6,657 nt of DNA from Planctomycetota bacterium (GCA_023429345.1 JAEYVB010000082.1:1-6657); one strand, 5' to 3'; shown: positions 1 to 6,182, counted from the stretch's first letter. A program made the numbers and translations. The notes: generated by a model from the letters alone, not told the origin.

Positions 1-456
1 CCCCGCGTTCAGGAGCTCCAGCCGCTCCGGCGTCGCGTACGCACGCTTCAGCAGCTCCGGGTCCAGTTTCCAGTCGCCCGAGTACTCGCCCGCCCACCGC
101 ACGAACTCCAGCCGGGAGAGCGCCGCCGCGTTCACCGCGTCCACGTGCACAATGTAGGCGTAGGTCGGCAGGTAGTCGCCGACCTTCAGCCCCGCGCCCG
201 CCATCCGCGCGCGCCGCTCCGGCGTGATCGGGCCGTCGAGCTGCACCACGAACCGCGTCCCCGCGGGCCGCGACGAGAGCACCGCCGCCAGGCTCCCCGC
301 CGGGTTCGACGTGTCCACCGTGCCCGCGCGCAGGTAGAGCGCCGTCGGGCTCAGCCCGCCCGCCGCGACCATGCCGTCGAGCGCCATCGCCGACGAGCCG
401 CACGCCGCCACCACGCACAGCGCAAGACGCGCCGACCGATTCATCCGCTGACCCAT
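1..456 (-). CDS. Secreted protein, N-terminal part; probable propeptide region of an S8 (subtilisin-like) protease
   Basis: The open frame runs from an ATG at 456 to the left edge without a stop, giving the first 152 residues of a larger protein. The start is supported by AGGAG six bases upstream; a second in-frame ATG at 444 has no such site. Residues 1-25 look like an export signal: basic RMNRSAR, then hydrophobic LALCVVAACGSSAMA. VAAC at 16-19 could also be read as a lipobox. Residues about 65-125 contain FVVQLDGPITPERRARM, then GLKVGDYLPTYAYIVHVD and LEFVRWAGEY. This order of motifs is what I associate with the inhibitor-like prodomain in front of planctomycete subtilases, which folds the protease and is then removed. 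The catalytic Asp/His/Ser region would lie outside the window, so the protease call is an inference. It follows the polyferredoxin gene after a 155-base gap with its own possible promoter. Existence as a secreted protein is likely; the family is moderately sure. Confidence 0.72.
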   Translation of the reverse strand, partial: MGQRMNRSARLALCVVAACGSSAMALDGMVAAGGLSPTALYLRAGTVDTSNPAGSLAAVLSSRPAGTRFVVQLDGPITPERRARMAGAGLKVGDYLPTYAYIVHVDAVNAAALSRLEFVRWAGEYSGDWKLDPELLKRAYATPERLELLNAG

Positions 457-462
457 GTATCA

Positions 463-467
463 CTCCT
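463..467 (-). promoter_or_regulatory. Ribosome binding site AGGAG
   Basis: On the minus strand AGGAG is followed by six bases (TGATAC) and then the ATG at 456. This good Shine-Dalgarno match decides the start of the secreted-protein gene in favour of 456 over the ATG at 444. Confidence 0.65.
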
Positions 468-488
468 GGCTTATGAGAACCCGGCCAA

Positions 489-512
489 ACGCATCGGGGG
501 ATTGAACGTTCC
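489..512 (-). promoter_or_regulatory. Possible ECF-sigma-type promoter (GGAAC-N16-CGT)
   Basis: Read on the minus strand, GGAAC (512-508) is separated by 16 bases from CGT (491-489), the spacing and core bases typical of promoters used by extracytoplasmic-function sigma factors. Transcription would begin roughly 25 bases upstream of the AUG at 456. The match is short and could be chance. No convincing sigma-70 pair was seen in this 155-base gap, and no T-tract terminator for the upstream polyferredoxin gene either. Confidence 0.28.
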
Positions 513-611
513 GCGATTTCCGGCCGGCGGGACACTCGAAAGAGCCCCGGCAACGGCCTCCTTGACTCTACCGCCAAACCAACCGATCACAACCCCTCAG
601 GTACCAAACCT

Positions 612-2771
612 TTACCGCCGCCCTCCGTGCCCCTCAGAAAGCAGCCGGCGCTCCACTTCCTCCCACTCCGACGCCTCCGCCGCCCGGCCCATCGCCCGAT
701 GAAGCCGCGCCAATGCCCCCGCGTTGACCGGGTTCTTCGGGTCCAGGCCCGCCGCCGTCCGGAACTCCGTGATGGCATCCTCGCCGCGGCCGGCGAACAT
801 CAATGCCTGCCCCCTGACCGTTCGCAAATGGGCCGACCGGGGATGCATCGCGACCACCTCCCCCAGCACGTCCGCCGCCCGGGCGGCGTGCGTTGCGGCC
901 GCCTCGGGCCGCCCCGCCTGCATCTCCATCTGGGCCAGGAAAACATGAACCTCGTACGCCCGCGGGGCCCGTTCCGCCAGGGATCTCAGGTCGGCCACGA
1001 ACGCCGCCGCATCCTTCCCCTCCAGCTGCGCCAGGAGCGCCCGAGCGTTAATCAGGTCCGATAGGTCTACTTCGGGGTTCGTGTACGCCTCCGGCCGCGC
1101 GCTCGCGATCTCCAGGGCCCTTCCCGCGTGCTCCGCGGCCGCGGTGCGGTCCCCCGCCACCGCGCTCAGCCACGCCATCCGGCGCTGGATCTCGATCGCC
1201 TTGTCGGCGGGGCGTGTCCAGCCGATCCCGCCCTCCTCCGGGCCGCTCGCGCGGCGGTAGTGCGCCAGCGCCGTTCGCGCGGCGGCGGCATCGCCGGCGG
1301 CCGGCGTGTAGGCCGGCGCGAAAATGGTCTCGAAGGCCAGGGGCGTCGAGAGCCTCCGGTCCATCACGCCCGCGCGGGCCATCGAGAGTCGCACCACGCC
1401 CGCCCACCCCGCCGCCAGCACCACGGCCAGGGCCAGCGCCCCGTAGATCACCCCCGCGAGCTTCAGCTTTCCCTTGTACTTCAGCTGCGTGCTCTGGATC
1501 CGCACGCTCCGCTCGCGCACCAGCCGCCAGAGCGTCCAGGCCAGGAACGTCCCCACCCCCGCGATCCCCATCGCCATCAGCAGCGGGACGCTGTTGAGGA
1601 AGCCGCGGAAGGCCGCCGCCAGCGCAAAGAACACCGCCGCCAGCGCGACCTCCTCGCCCCATGTGAGGTCGTACACCCGCTTCTTGAAGCGCTTCTTCTT
1701 CCTCGCCTCTTCCGTCCGGGGCTTCGCGAAGAGCGCGGGCCTGCCGAAACCGAAGTACAGCGCATCGTTCGGGCACACGCTCACGCAGTCCATGCACTTC
1801 ATGCACCCGGGGTCGATCACCATCCCGTAGTCGCGGACCTCCTCGTGGACGCGCACGTTGCTGCCGCAGGCGGCCGTGCAGTGCCCGCAGTGCTCGCAGG
1901 CGTCCGTCACGCGGATCCGCCCCGGGCTGAGCTTGTCCATCGGGGCAAAGAAGCCCCCGTACGGGCATCCGTACGTGCAGAACCCCTTCGCGCCCAGGAA
2001 GTACACCGTCGCGAACCCGCAGATCCCCAGGAACGGCACGATCACGTACCACTCGTGCGGGAACGTGTCCCAGAAGCCCGAGCGCGTCAGCTCGGCCCGG
2101 AAAAACTTCTGCTGCGCCCCCTCGCCCCAGAACGCCGGGCGCGGGAAGGTCTGCCCCGCCTGCTCCACCAGGTACGGCTCGACCGTCGCCGACCACCCGA
2201 GCGCCCGCGCCGCCGGCACCACCGCCTCGCGCAGCACCGCGGGCAGCAGGAAGAGGTAGAACGCAAAGACCAGCGGCGCCCACAGCAGCAGCCGCGAGCG
2301 GAAGGGCTTGGGCCGCACGCCCAGCTTCTTCATGATCCACGCGCACAGGTCCTGCAGCGCCACCAGGTGGCACCCCCACCCGCAGAACCACCGCCCCAGC
2401 ACCAGCGTCGAGAAAATCGCCAGGAGAAAGAAGATCGCCCCCGTGTTCACCACGCCCCGGGCCAGGGCCTCCGACGCCTCCGACGGCTCAACCGGCGACA
2501 GCGTCGGCCCGCGCCCCGTCCCCAGCCACCACGCGATGTGGGCCGCGATCGCCAGGTGCACCGCGATCAGCACCCCCGCCCGCCACGGCCCCGCCCTTGA
2601 TTTCCGCAGTTTCGGCCGCGCCCCCCGCACCTCCAGCACCGGGAGCGACACCGTCCCCCCCGTGCCCGGGGAGGTGTGGCACGACCGCGATGAGGTGTCC
2701 GCCGGGATCGGCATGGGTGAACCCGGTACGCTAGGCCCGAACTCCTGTTCGGCCGCGCCCCGGGAACCCAT
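612..2771 (-). CDS. Membrane polyferredoxin (NapH/NosR/CcoG-like 4Fe-4S protein) with C-terminal TPR domain
   Basis: This 719-residue protein probably moves electrons at the cytoplasmic membrane; donor and acceptor cannot be read from the sequence. Hydrophobic segments lie near 66-84, 108-127, 161-180, 241-260, 372-388, 394-415 and 438-460. The family's Cys signatures are present: CGWGC at 130-134 with C143, and CTYGCP at 265-270. Two 4Fe-4S motifs follow, C292-x2-C295-x2-C298-x3-C302 and C323-x2-C326-x2-C329-x3-C333-P. Basic stretches at 351-366 and 416-437 place the clusters in the cytoplasm and, with seven membrane segments, the C-terminus outside it. Residues 525-712 form about four TPR-like helical pairs, for example around 605-640 and 645-680, which suggests binding to a partner. 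Classical NapH and CcoG lack this TPR part. The start is uncertain: neither ATG 2771 nor ATG 2714 has a clear ribosome site, and residues 1-45 look unstructured. A GTG at 2651 (residue 41) follows a G-rich stretch. No gene symbol is justified. Confidence 0.9.
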   Translation of the reverse strand: MGSRGAAEQEFGPSVPGSPMPIPADTSSRSCHTSPGTGGTVSLPVLEVRGARPKLRKSRAGPWRAGVLIAVHLAIAAHIAWWLGTGRGPTLSPVEPSEASEALARGVVNTGAIFFLLAIFSTLVLGRWFCGWGCHLVALQDLCAWIMKKLGVRPKPFRSRLLLWAPLVFAFYLFLLPAVLREAVVPAARALGWSATVEPYLVEQAGQTFPRPAFWGEGAQQKFFRAELTRSGFWDTFPHEWYVIVPFLGICGFATVYFLGAKGFCTYGCPYGGFFAPMDKLSPGRIRVTDACEHCGHCTAACGSNVRVHEEVRDYGMVIDPGCMKCMDCVSVCPNDALYFGFGRPALFAKPRTEEARKKKRFKKRVYDLTWGEEVALAAVFFALAAAFRGFLNSVPLLMAMGIAGVGTFLAWTLWRLVRERSVRIQSTQLKYKGKLKLAGVIYGALALAVVLAAGWAGVVRLSMARAGVMDRRLSTPLAFETIFAPAYTPAAGDAAAARTALAHYRRASGPEEGGIGWTRPADKAIEIQRRMAWLSAVAGDRTAAAEHAGRALEIASARPEAYTNPEVDLSDLINARALLAQLEGKDAAAFVADLRSLAERAPRAYEVHVFLAQMEMQAGRPEAAATHAARAADVLGEVVAMHPRSAHLRTVRGQALMFAGRGEDAITEFRTAAGLDPKNPVNAGALARLHRAMGRAAEASEWEEVERRLLSEGHGGRR

Positions 2772-2805
2772 GACAACGGATCTTCGCCCGTGCTGTGATG
2801 TGATA

Positions 2806-2821
2806 CGGGCATCCCTGCCCG
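2806..2821 (-). other. Short hairpin between the 371-residue gene and the polyferredoxin gene
   Basis: CGGGCA (2806-2811) pairs with TGCCCG (2816-2821) around a four-base loop. No T tract follows on the minus strand, so it is not a standard intrinsic terminator. It lies in the leader of the polyferredoxin gene, 35 bases before ATG 2771. It may be a weak terminator, an mRNA structure, or chance in G+C-rich DNA. Confidence 0.3.
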
Positions 2822-2841
2822 CCCCCCTTGACCTTCTCCTC

Positions 2842-2862
2842 CCACCCGGGAATCCACCCGGG
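2842..2862. repeat. Two direct copies of CCACCCGGG, 12 bases apart
   Basis: CCACCCGGG occurs at 2842-2850 and 2854-2862. Because each copy holds the palindrome CCCGGG, the two can also pair as a six-base stem with a six-base loop. It lies 11 bases downstream of the stop codon at 2874-2876 and may belong to the end of that transcript or be an operator-like repeat; nothing proves either. Confidence 0.35.
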
Positions 2863-2873
2863 GCATCACCCCG

Positions 2874-3989
2874 TCACGGGCACCCCGCCGCGAAGCTCTG
2901 CAGGAAGCAGGTGAAGTCCGCCACGTTCAGGACCGGCGCCAGCGTGCTCTGGTCGCAGTTGGCGTAGCTCTCCCCCGCCGCGAAGCGCTGCAGGAAGCAG
3001 GTGAAGTCCGCCACGTTCAGCACCGGCGTCTGCGTGCTGTTGTCGCAGTTGGCGTAGCACGCGCCCCCGCCCTCGGTGTAGAAGAGCACCATCGCCCCCA
3101 GCTCCACCGGGCATTGCCCGGCCCCCGCGGTGAAGTCGAAGCACTCCGCGGTCGTGTCGAACACCCCGTCCGCCGGGTTGGCATCGTCGTACCCGAAGGC
3201 GTTCTGCTCCCCCGCGCGTCCGTCGGGCGGGGTCTCGTCCTCCCCCGTCCCCCAGAACGCGTTGGCCGTCCCCGGCGTCATATCCAGCGTGAGCTGCCCG
3301 GTCACTGGGTCTTCGGCGCTCGCGATGAAGTACGAGTACGCGCCCTGGCCGTCCATCGGCAGCTGCCACCCCAGCGTCGGGTCCGGATCGGCGCTCACAT
3401 CCGCGTCGAAGGTCTGGTACCCGCCGCCCCCCGCAAAGGGCAGGAACTCGACGACCACGCCGTCGTACGGCCCGTCCGTCGGCGTCGCGCCCCCGCAGGG
3501 GTTGAACGTCTCGTGCGTCACGAGCGCCACCCAGCACGGCGCCGCCACCGGCGAGCCCCACGTCCACGCAAACATCGCCCGCCGCGAGAGCGCCCCCGCT
3601 TGCCCCGGGGCCACCGTCATGTCGTTGACCCACTGCGGCCGAAGCGCCGTCGGTCCGAAGGTCCAGCGGCTGTCCGGCGGCGCACCCGGGCAGTTCCCCA
3701 GTTGATTGCAGCCCGAATCGCAGAACCCCGTCGGCTGGTTGAACGAGTCCACCTTGAAGCAGTCGAAGGCCTTCACCTCCGGGATGTCCGTCCCCGACCC
3801 GCCGACGTACGGCCGCCACTCCGTCGTGCGGAAGAGCCCCTGCGGCGTCATCCGCACCCCCGCATACCGCACCGCGGTCGGGCTCCCTGCGTGCCGGGCC
3901 AGCGTGAGCTCCCCCGCGTGCTGGGCCGCGGCCGCTACCGGAAAGAGCCCGCCCGCCACGCACACCACCGCACGCCTGTTTCCGCTCAT
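2874..3989 (-). CDS. Secreted protein of unknown function with C-terminal GC-type dockerin
   Basis: This is a complete 371-residue protein. ATG 3989 has GGAGG five bases upstream and opens a signal peptide of about 22 residues (basic SGNRR, hydrophobic core, AAAA before Q23). I do not recognise the body, residues 23-308. It has many aromatic and glycine residues and cysteines at 77, 90, 94, 100, 152, 165, 283 and 293, probably disulfide-bonded outside the cell. Acidic stretches such as DADVSADPDP (195-204) and GYDDANPADG (266-275) could bind metal, but no canonical EF-hand loop is present there. Residues 311-371 are the GC-type dockerin: two 30-residue units, each with YANCDxST, LNVADFTCFL and FAAG, ending in GCP. 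In planctomycetes such tails are thought to anchor or sort exported proteins. The same tail ends the next two genes upstream. No catalytic motif is visible, so the role is open. Confidence 0.9.
   Translation of the reverse strand: MSGNRRAVVCVAGGLFPVAAAAQHAGELTLARHAGSPTAVRYAGVRMTPQGLFRTTEWRPYVGGSGTDIPEVKAFDCFKVDSFNQPTGFCDSGCNQLGNCPGAPPDSRWTFGPTALRPQWVNDMTVAPGQAGALSRRAMFAWTWGSPVAAPCWVALVTHETFNPCGGATPTDGPYDGVVVEFLPFAGGGGYQTFDADVSADPDPTLGWQLPMDGQGAYSYFIASAEDPVTGQLTLDMTPGTANAFWGTGEDETPPDGRAGEQNAFGYDDANPADGVFDTTAECFDFTAGAGQCPVELGAMVLFYTEGGGACYANCDNSTQTPVLNVADFTCFLQRFAAGESYANCDQSTLAPVLNVADFTCFLQSFAAGCP
2877..3059 (-). repeat. GC-type dockerin-coding cassette, copy 1 (two 90-base units)
   Basis: This DNA encodes the 61-residue tail of the 371-residue protein as two tandem units with a 90-base pitch. 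Compared with the copy at 4162-4344 the protein differs at only three residues (T/A, V/I and Q/N in the ligand-region NCDQST). The stretch 2891-2930 is identical base for base to 6226-6265 in the third copy. Confidence 0.85.
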
Positions 3990-3994
3990 ACGAC

Positions 3995-3999
3995 CCTCC
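3995..3999 (-). promoter_or_regulatory. Ribosome binding site GGAGG
   Basis: GGAGG is followed by a five-base spacer (GTCGT) and ATG 3989 on the minus strand. It fixes the start of the 371-residue secreted protein. I found no convincing promoter between this site and the terminator at 4081-4113. Confidence 0.7.
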
Positions 4000-4080
4000 A
4001 GGGCGGGGCTCCGCCGCGGCCCGGCATGGACCGCGGGACCCGCCGCCGCCCGAGCCTACCGGCACCGCATGAAAGGGGGC

Positions 4081-4113
4081 AAAAAAAGGGCCGCCCCCTT
4101 CGCGGGGGCGGCC
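4081..4113 (-). terminator. Intrinsic (Rho-independent) terminator after the P-domain protein gene
   Basis: On the minus strand GGCCGCCCCC (4113-4104) pairs perfectly with GGGGGCGGCC (4098-4089) around a five-base loop, then one C and seven T residues (4087-4081). A ten-base all-G/C stem plus T run is a textbook intrinsic terminator. It lies 45 bases past the stop codon of the 563-residue gene and upstream of the next gene, so those two genes are probably separate transcription units. Confidence 0.85.
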
Positions 4114-4137
4114 GGTTCGAACGTCAGATCAGGAACA

Positions 4138-4167
4138 GACTGCTTACGGGCAGACTTCTTACGGGCA
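4138..4167 (-). repeat. 15-base tandem duplication carrying the stop codon twice in frame
   Basis: Read on the minus strand from 4167, TGCCCGTAAGAAGTC is followed directly by TGCCCGTAAGCAGTC, 14 of 15 bases identical. The first copy holds the last two codons (Cys-Pro) and the TAA of the 563-residue gene. As the period is five codons, the second TAA is in the same frame and acts as a back-up stop. Confidence 0.75.
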
Positions 4168-5850
4168 ACCCGCGGCGAAGCTCTGCAGGAAGCAGGTGAA
4201 GTCGGCCACGTTGAGCACCGGGGCCAGCGTGCTGTTGTCGCAGTTGGCGTAGCTCTCGCCCGCCGCGAACCGCTGCAGGAAGCAGGTGAAGTCCGCGACG
4301 TTGAGGATCGGGGCCTGCGTGCTGTTGTCGCAGTTGGCGTAGCAGGCGACCGGGCCGGAGCCGGCGCCGAAGGAGATCATGTAGCCCTGGATCGCCCCGG
4401 TGTCCGCCTCGAAGCAGTCCTGCACCTCGAGCCGCCAGGTGCCGCCCTTGGCCTCGCCCGCGAAGGCGGAGAGCGCCGCCTCGGGCTTCCACTGGCCGCG
4501 GACGTTATCGATCGCCTGGAACTGAGGGCCGTCGTAGACGAACGGCGCCGAGTCGATCAGGCGGAAGGTGTCCGGGCCGTTCGGCGAGAGGCCGTAGTTG
4601 TCGGCGCCGAAGTTGCCGCCGCCCGGCTGGTCGATGAGGACGACCTGGGTCCCCGTGTCGACGTGGGTCAGCGTGGCCTTGACGTCGCCCTGCCACGTGT
4701 GCGGGATGTTCAGGGCCACATCCACCTGCGAGACGTTGCCGCCCGCCGGGACCACGATGTCGGCGATGGCGGCGATGCCGCACCCGCCGCCGGGGAGCCC
4801 GTCCGGGATGTTGATGATCCCGCCGGTGAAGGTGAACACGTCGGGGCAGTCGCTGCCGCAGACCGTGCTCACGCCCTTGAAGATGCCGTTGAACGTGCCG
4901 ATGCAGCTGGCCTCATCGGTCACGAAGCAGGAGCCGTCCAGGAGGCAGCAGGCGCCCTGGTCGGCGCAGCCCGTGCCGCACGTGGTGTTGTCCCCCTGGT
5001 ACACGCCGTTCTGCGTGTGGCAGGAGATCGGGCTCGCCGTCACGCACACGCCGCCGGGGAGGCAGCAGGCGCCCGTGACCGCCGGGGCCACATCGGCCTG
5101 CAGACGCAGGTAGAGGTTCGACCCGTTGGCGTAGGTCGTGCCCGCGACGAACTCGGTCCCGTCGATGCTGCCGTTCATGTCGAAGTCGACGTAGGAGCCG
5201 GCCTCGCTGTTGCCGACCGTCGGGCCCGCGCCCGGCGGCAGCCCGTTGTTGGCCATCAGGAACCGCACGCCGTCCACCAGCGTGGTCGTCCCCGTCTGGA
5301 ACGCGCCCCAGTCGGCCAGGTTCATCGAGTCGTCGGGGATCTGGATGCCGCCCAGGGGGAACCCGAGGGTGGTCAGGTCCACCAGGCCCGTCGTCCAGGC
5401 CCCGGCCGCGGGAGAAACCGCGTACCCGAGCACCACCGCGTCCAGCGGCATCGAGTGCACCGGGATCCCGCCGATCGTCTCGAGGTCCCAGAAGCCCAGC
5501 ACGATCTCGAAGCCCGCCGGCGGGGCCACATCCACGATGAAGCCCGTCTCCAGGCCGGTCACGATCTGGCCCGAGCCCGCGCCGGGGCCGGGCGTGAAGG
5601 TGATGTCGTCCAGCGTGCGCCGACGCCAGTCCGGCGTCACCGCGCCGTAGCCCGTGTAATCGCCCGTGGTGTTGTTATAGATGTCCTGCAGATCGTCCGC
5701 CGCCGGGGCCTGCACCGGGTACCGGACGCCCCGGAACTTGATGTAGTCCGGGCGCGCGACCCGCACGTCCTGGAACGTGTCCTGCGCCGTCGCCACCGTA
5801 CACGCGCAGCCCGAAAGCAGCGCGATCGCCAACACATTGCGACTCTTCAT
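4159..5850 (-). CDS. Secreted multidomain protein: EF-hand-loop domain, GACC cysteine repeats, P/Homo B domain, GC-type dockerin
   Basis: This is a complete 563-residue protein starting at ATG 5850, with GAGAGGG seven bases upstream. Residues 1-22 are an export signal (KSR, hydrophobic core, TA before Q23); LSGC at 12-15 would also fit a lipobox. Residues 23-255 are an unrecognised, probably beta-rich domain ending with a canonical EF-hand loop, DFDMNGSIDGTE (222-233). Two cysteine repeats of about 37 residues start at GACC 259 and GACC 299. Residues about 337-496 match a P/Homo B domain: IPHTWQGDVKATL, then QWKPEAALSAFAGE and GTWRLEVQDC. That beta-jellyroll fold usually stabilises or targets a subtilase or convertase, but no protease domain is present here. 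Residues 503-563 are the GC-type dockerin. The protein is likely an extracellular, calcium-dependent adhesion or structural protein; this is inference. It is probably expressed alone, with its own terminator and a possible promoter in the upstream gap. Confidence 0.92.
   Translation of the reverse strand: MKSRNVLAIALLSGCACTVATAQDTFQDVRVARPDYIKFRGVRYPVQAPAADDLQDIYNNTTGDYTGYGAVTPDWRRRTLDDITFTPGPGAGSGQIVTGLETGFIVDVAPPAGFEIVLGFWDLETIGGIPVHSMPLDAVVLGYAVSPAAGAWTTGLVDLTTLGFPLGGIQIPDDSMNLADWGAFQTGTTTLVDGVRFLMANNGLPPGAGPTVGNSEAGSYVDFDMNGSIDGTEFVAGTTYANGSNLYLRLQADVAPAVTGACCLPGGVCVTASPISCHTQNGVYQGDNTTCGTGCADQGACCLLDGSCFVTDEASCIGTFNGIFKGVSTVCGSDCPDVFTFTGGIINIPDGLPGGGCGIAAIADIVVPAGGNVSQVDVALNIPHTWQGDVKATLTHVDTGTQVVLIDQPGGGNFGADNYGLSPNGPDTFRLIDSAPFVYDGPQFQAIDNVRGQWKPEAALSAFAGEAKGGTWRLEVQDCFEADTGAIQGYMISFGAGSGPVACYANCDNSTQAPILNVADFTCFLQRFAAGESYANCDNSTLAPVLNVADFTCFLQSFAAGCP
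4162..4344 (-). repeat. GC-type dockerin-coding cassette, copy 2 (two 90-base units)
   Basis: This encodes the tail of the 563-residue protein. Bases 4225-4311 are identical to 6275-6361 in copy 3 over 87 positions; after two mismatches another 31 bases (4314-4344) match, 118 of 120 in all. The identity includes synonymous positions, while the proteins in front of the tails are unrelated. Confidence 0.88.
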
Positions 5851-5857
5851 GCACTAT

Positions 5858-5864
5858 CCCTCTC
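5858..5864 (-). promoter_or_regulatory. Ribosome binding site GAGAGGG
   Basis: The purine-rich GAGAGGG lies seven bases before ATG 5850 and is a reasonable Shine-Dalgarno match supporting that start, which also begins a clean signal peptide. Confidence 0.55.
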
Positions 5865-5986
5865 ACACTGATGGCCTCTCGACACGGCAGCCAACGCCGA
5901 CCATCGGCGGTGACCACAACAGATTGGCCGGGTTTTAGACGGTCCTGAAACCTCTCCGCTCCGGGGCTCCGCGCCCCGCCTATCGA

Positions 5987-6014
5987 TTGATAGCACAGGG
6001 CCGCGGCCTGACAA
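5987..6014 (-). promoter_or_regulatory. Possible sigma-70-type promoter (TTGTCA-N16-TATCAA)
   Basis: On the minus strand TTGTCA (6014-6009) has five of six matches to the -35 consensus. After 16 bases comes TATCAA (5992-5987), with four of six matches to the -10 box. The -10 overlaps a small inverted repeat, CTATC/GATAG (5980-5993). Transcription from here would give a leader of about 130 bases before ATG 5850. Planctomycete promoters are poorly characterised, so this is only a candidate. Confidence 0.33.
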
Positions 6015-6031
6015 TCAAACTCCGCGAATTT

Positions 6032-6047
6032 GCCCCGGATCCGGGGC
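6032..6047. repeat. 16-base perfect palindrome GCCCCGGATCCGGGGC
   Basis: The sequence equals its own reverse complement over 16 bases. It lies about 18 bases upstream of the possible -35 box, a usual position for an activator site. It could also form a six-base stem with a GATC loop in the transcript of the upstream gene. No T tract follows on the minus strand. Confidence 0.4.
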
Positions 6048-6151
6048 CGTTTGCGCGGCCATATACCGATACCGCCGCCGTTCAACGCCGGTTCCAGTCC
6101 GGTATTGCCGCCGCGGGGTTTTGCCCCGAGCCCCCGCCCCCGTCCGAGAAT

Positions 6152-6182
6152 CCGCGGCCGCCCCCTTCCGAGGGCGCCGCGG
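6152..6182 (-). terminator. G+C-rich hairpin after the upstream dockerin gene, possible weak terminator
   Basis: CCGCGG (6152-6157) plus CGCCC (6159-6163) pairs with GGGCG (6172-6176) plus CCGCGG (6177-6182), with one bulged base and an eight-base loop. It begins 26 bases after the stop codon on the minus strand, a fitting position for the end of a transcript. The following ATTCTCGG is not a T tract, so if it terminates it is weak or factor-dependent. Confidence 0.33.

Noticed and set aside
145..702. A 185-codon plus-strand frame at the left edge
   Set aside because: It is antisense to the secreted-protein N-terminus, runs across the gap into the 3' end of the polyferredoxin gene, and its product is Arg/His-rich without structure.
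1128..2600. A 490-codon open frame on the plus strand opposite the polyferredoxin gene
   Set aside because: The product is an Arg, Pro and His-rich low-complexity chain with no signal or domain, while the minus strand encodes intact 4Fe-4S motifs. It is a shadow frame.
2671..2691. Cys-His in the N-terminal part of the polyferredoxin (SCHTSPGTGG) considered as a haem-c site
   Set aside because: A haem-c site needs CxxCH; only a single Cys before His is present, and this stretch may not even be translated.
2866..4065. A 399-codon minus-strand frame overlapping the 371-residue secreted protein
   Set aside because: It is shifted relative to the frame with the signal peptide, ribosome site and dockerin, and reads as Gly/Arg-rich low complexity.
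3706..5871. A 721-codon open frame on the plus strand, opposite the two dockerin genes
   Set aside because: It lies antisense to two proteins with signal peptides, ribosome sites and recognisable domains. Its translation is Arg, Ala and Val rich without any domain; long antisense frames are expected in G+C-rich codon usage.
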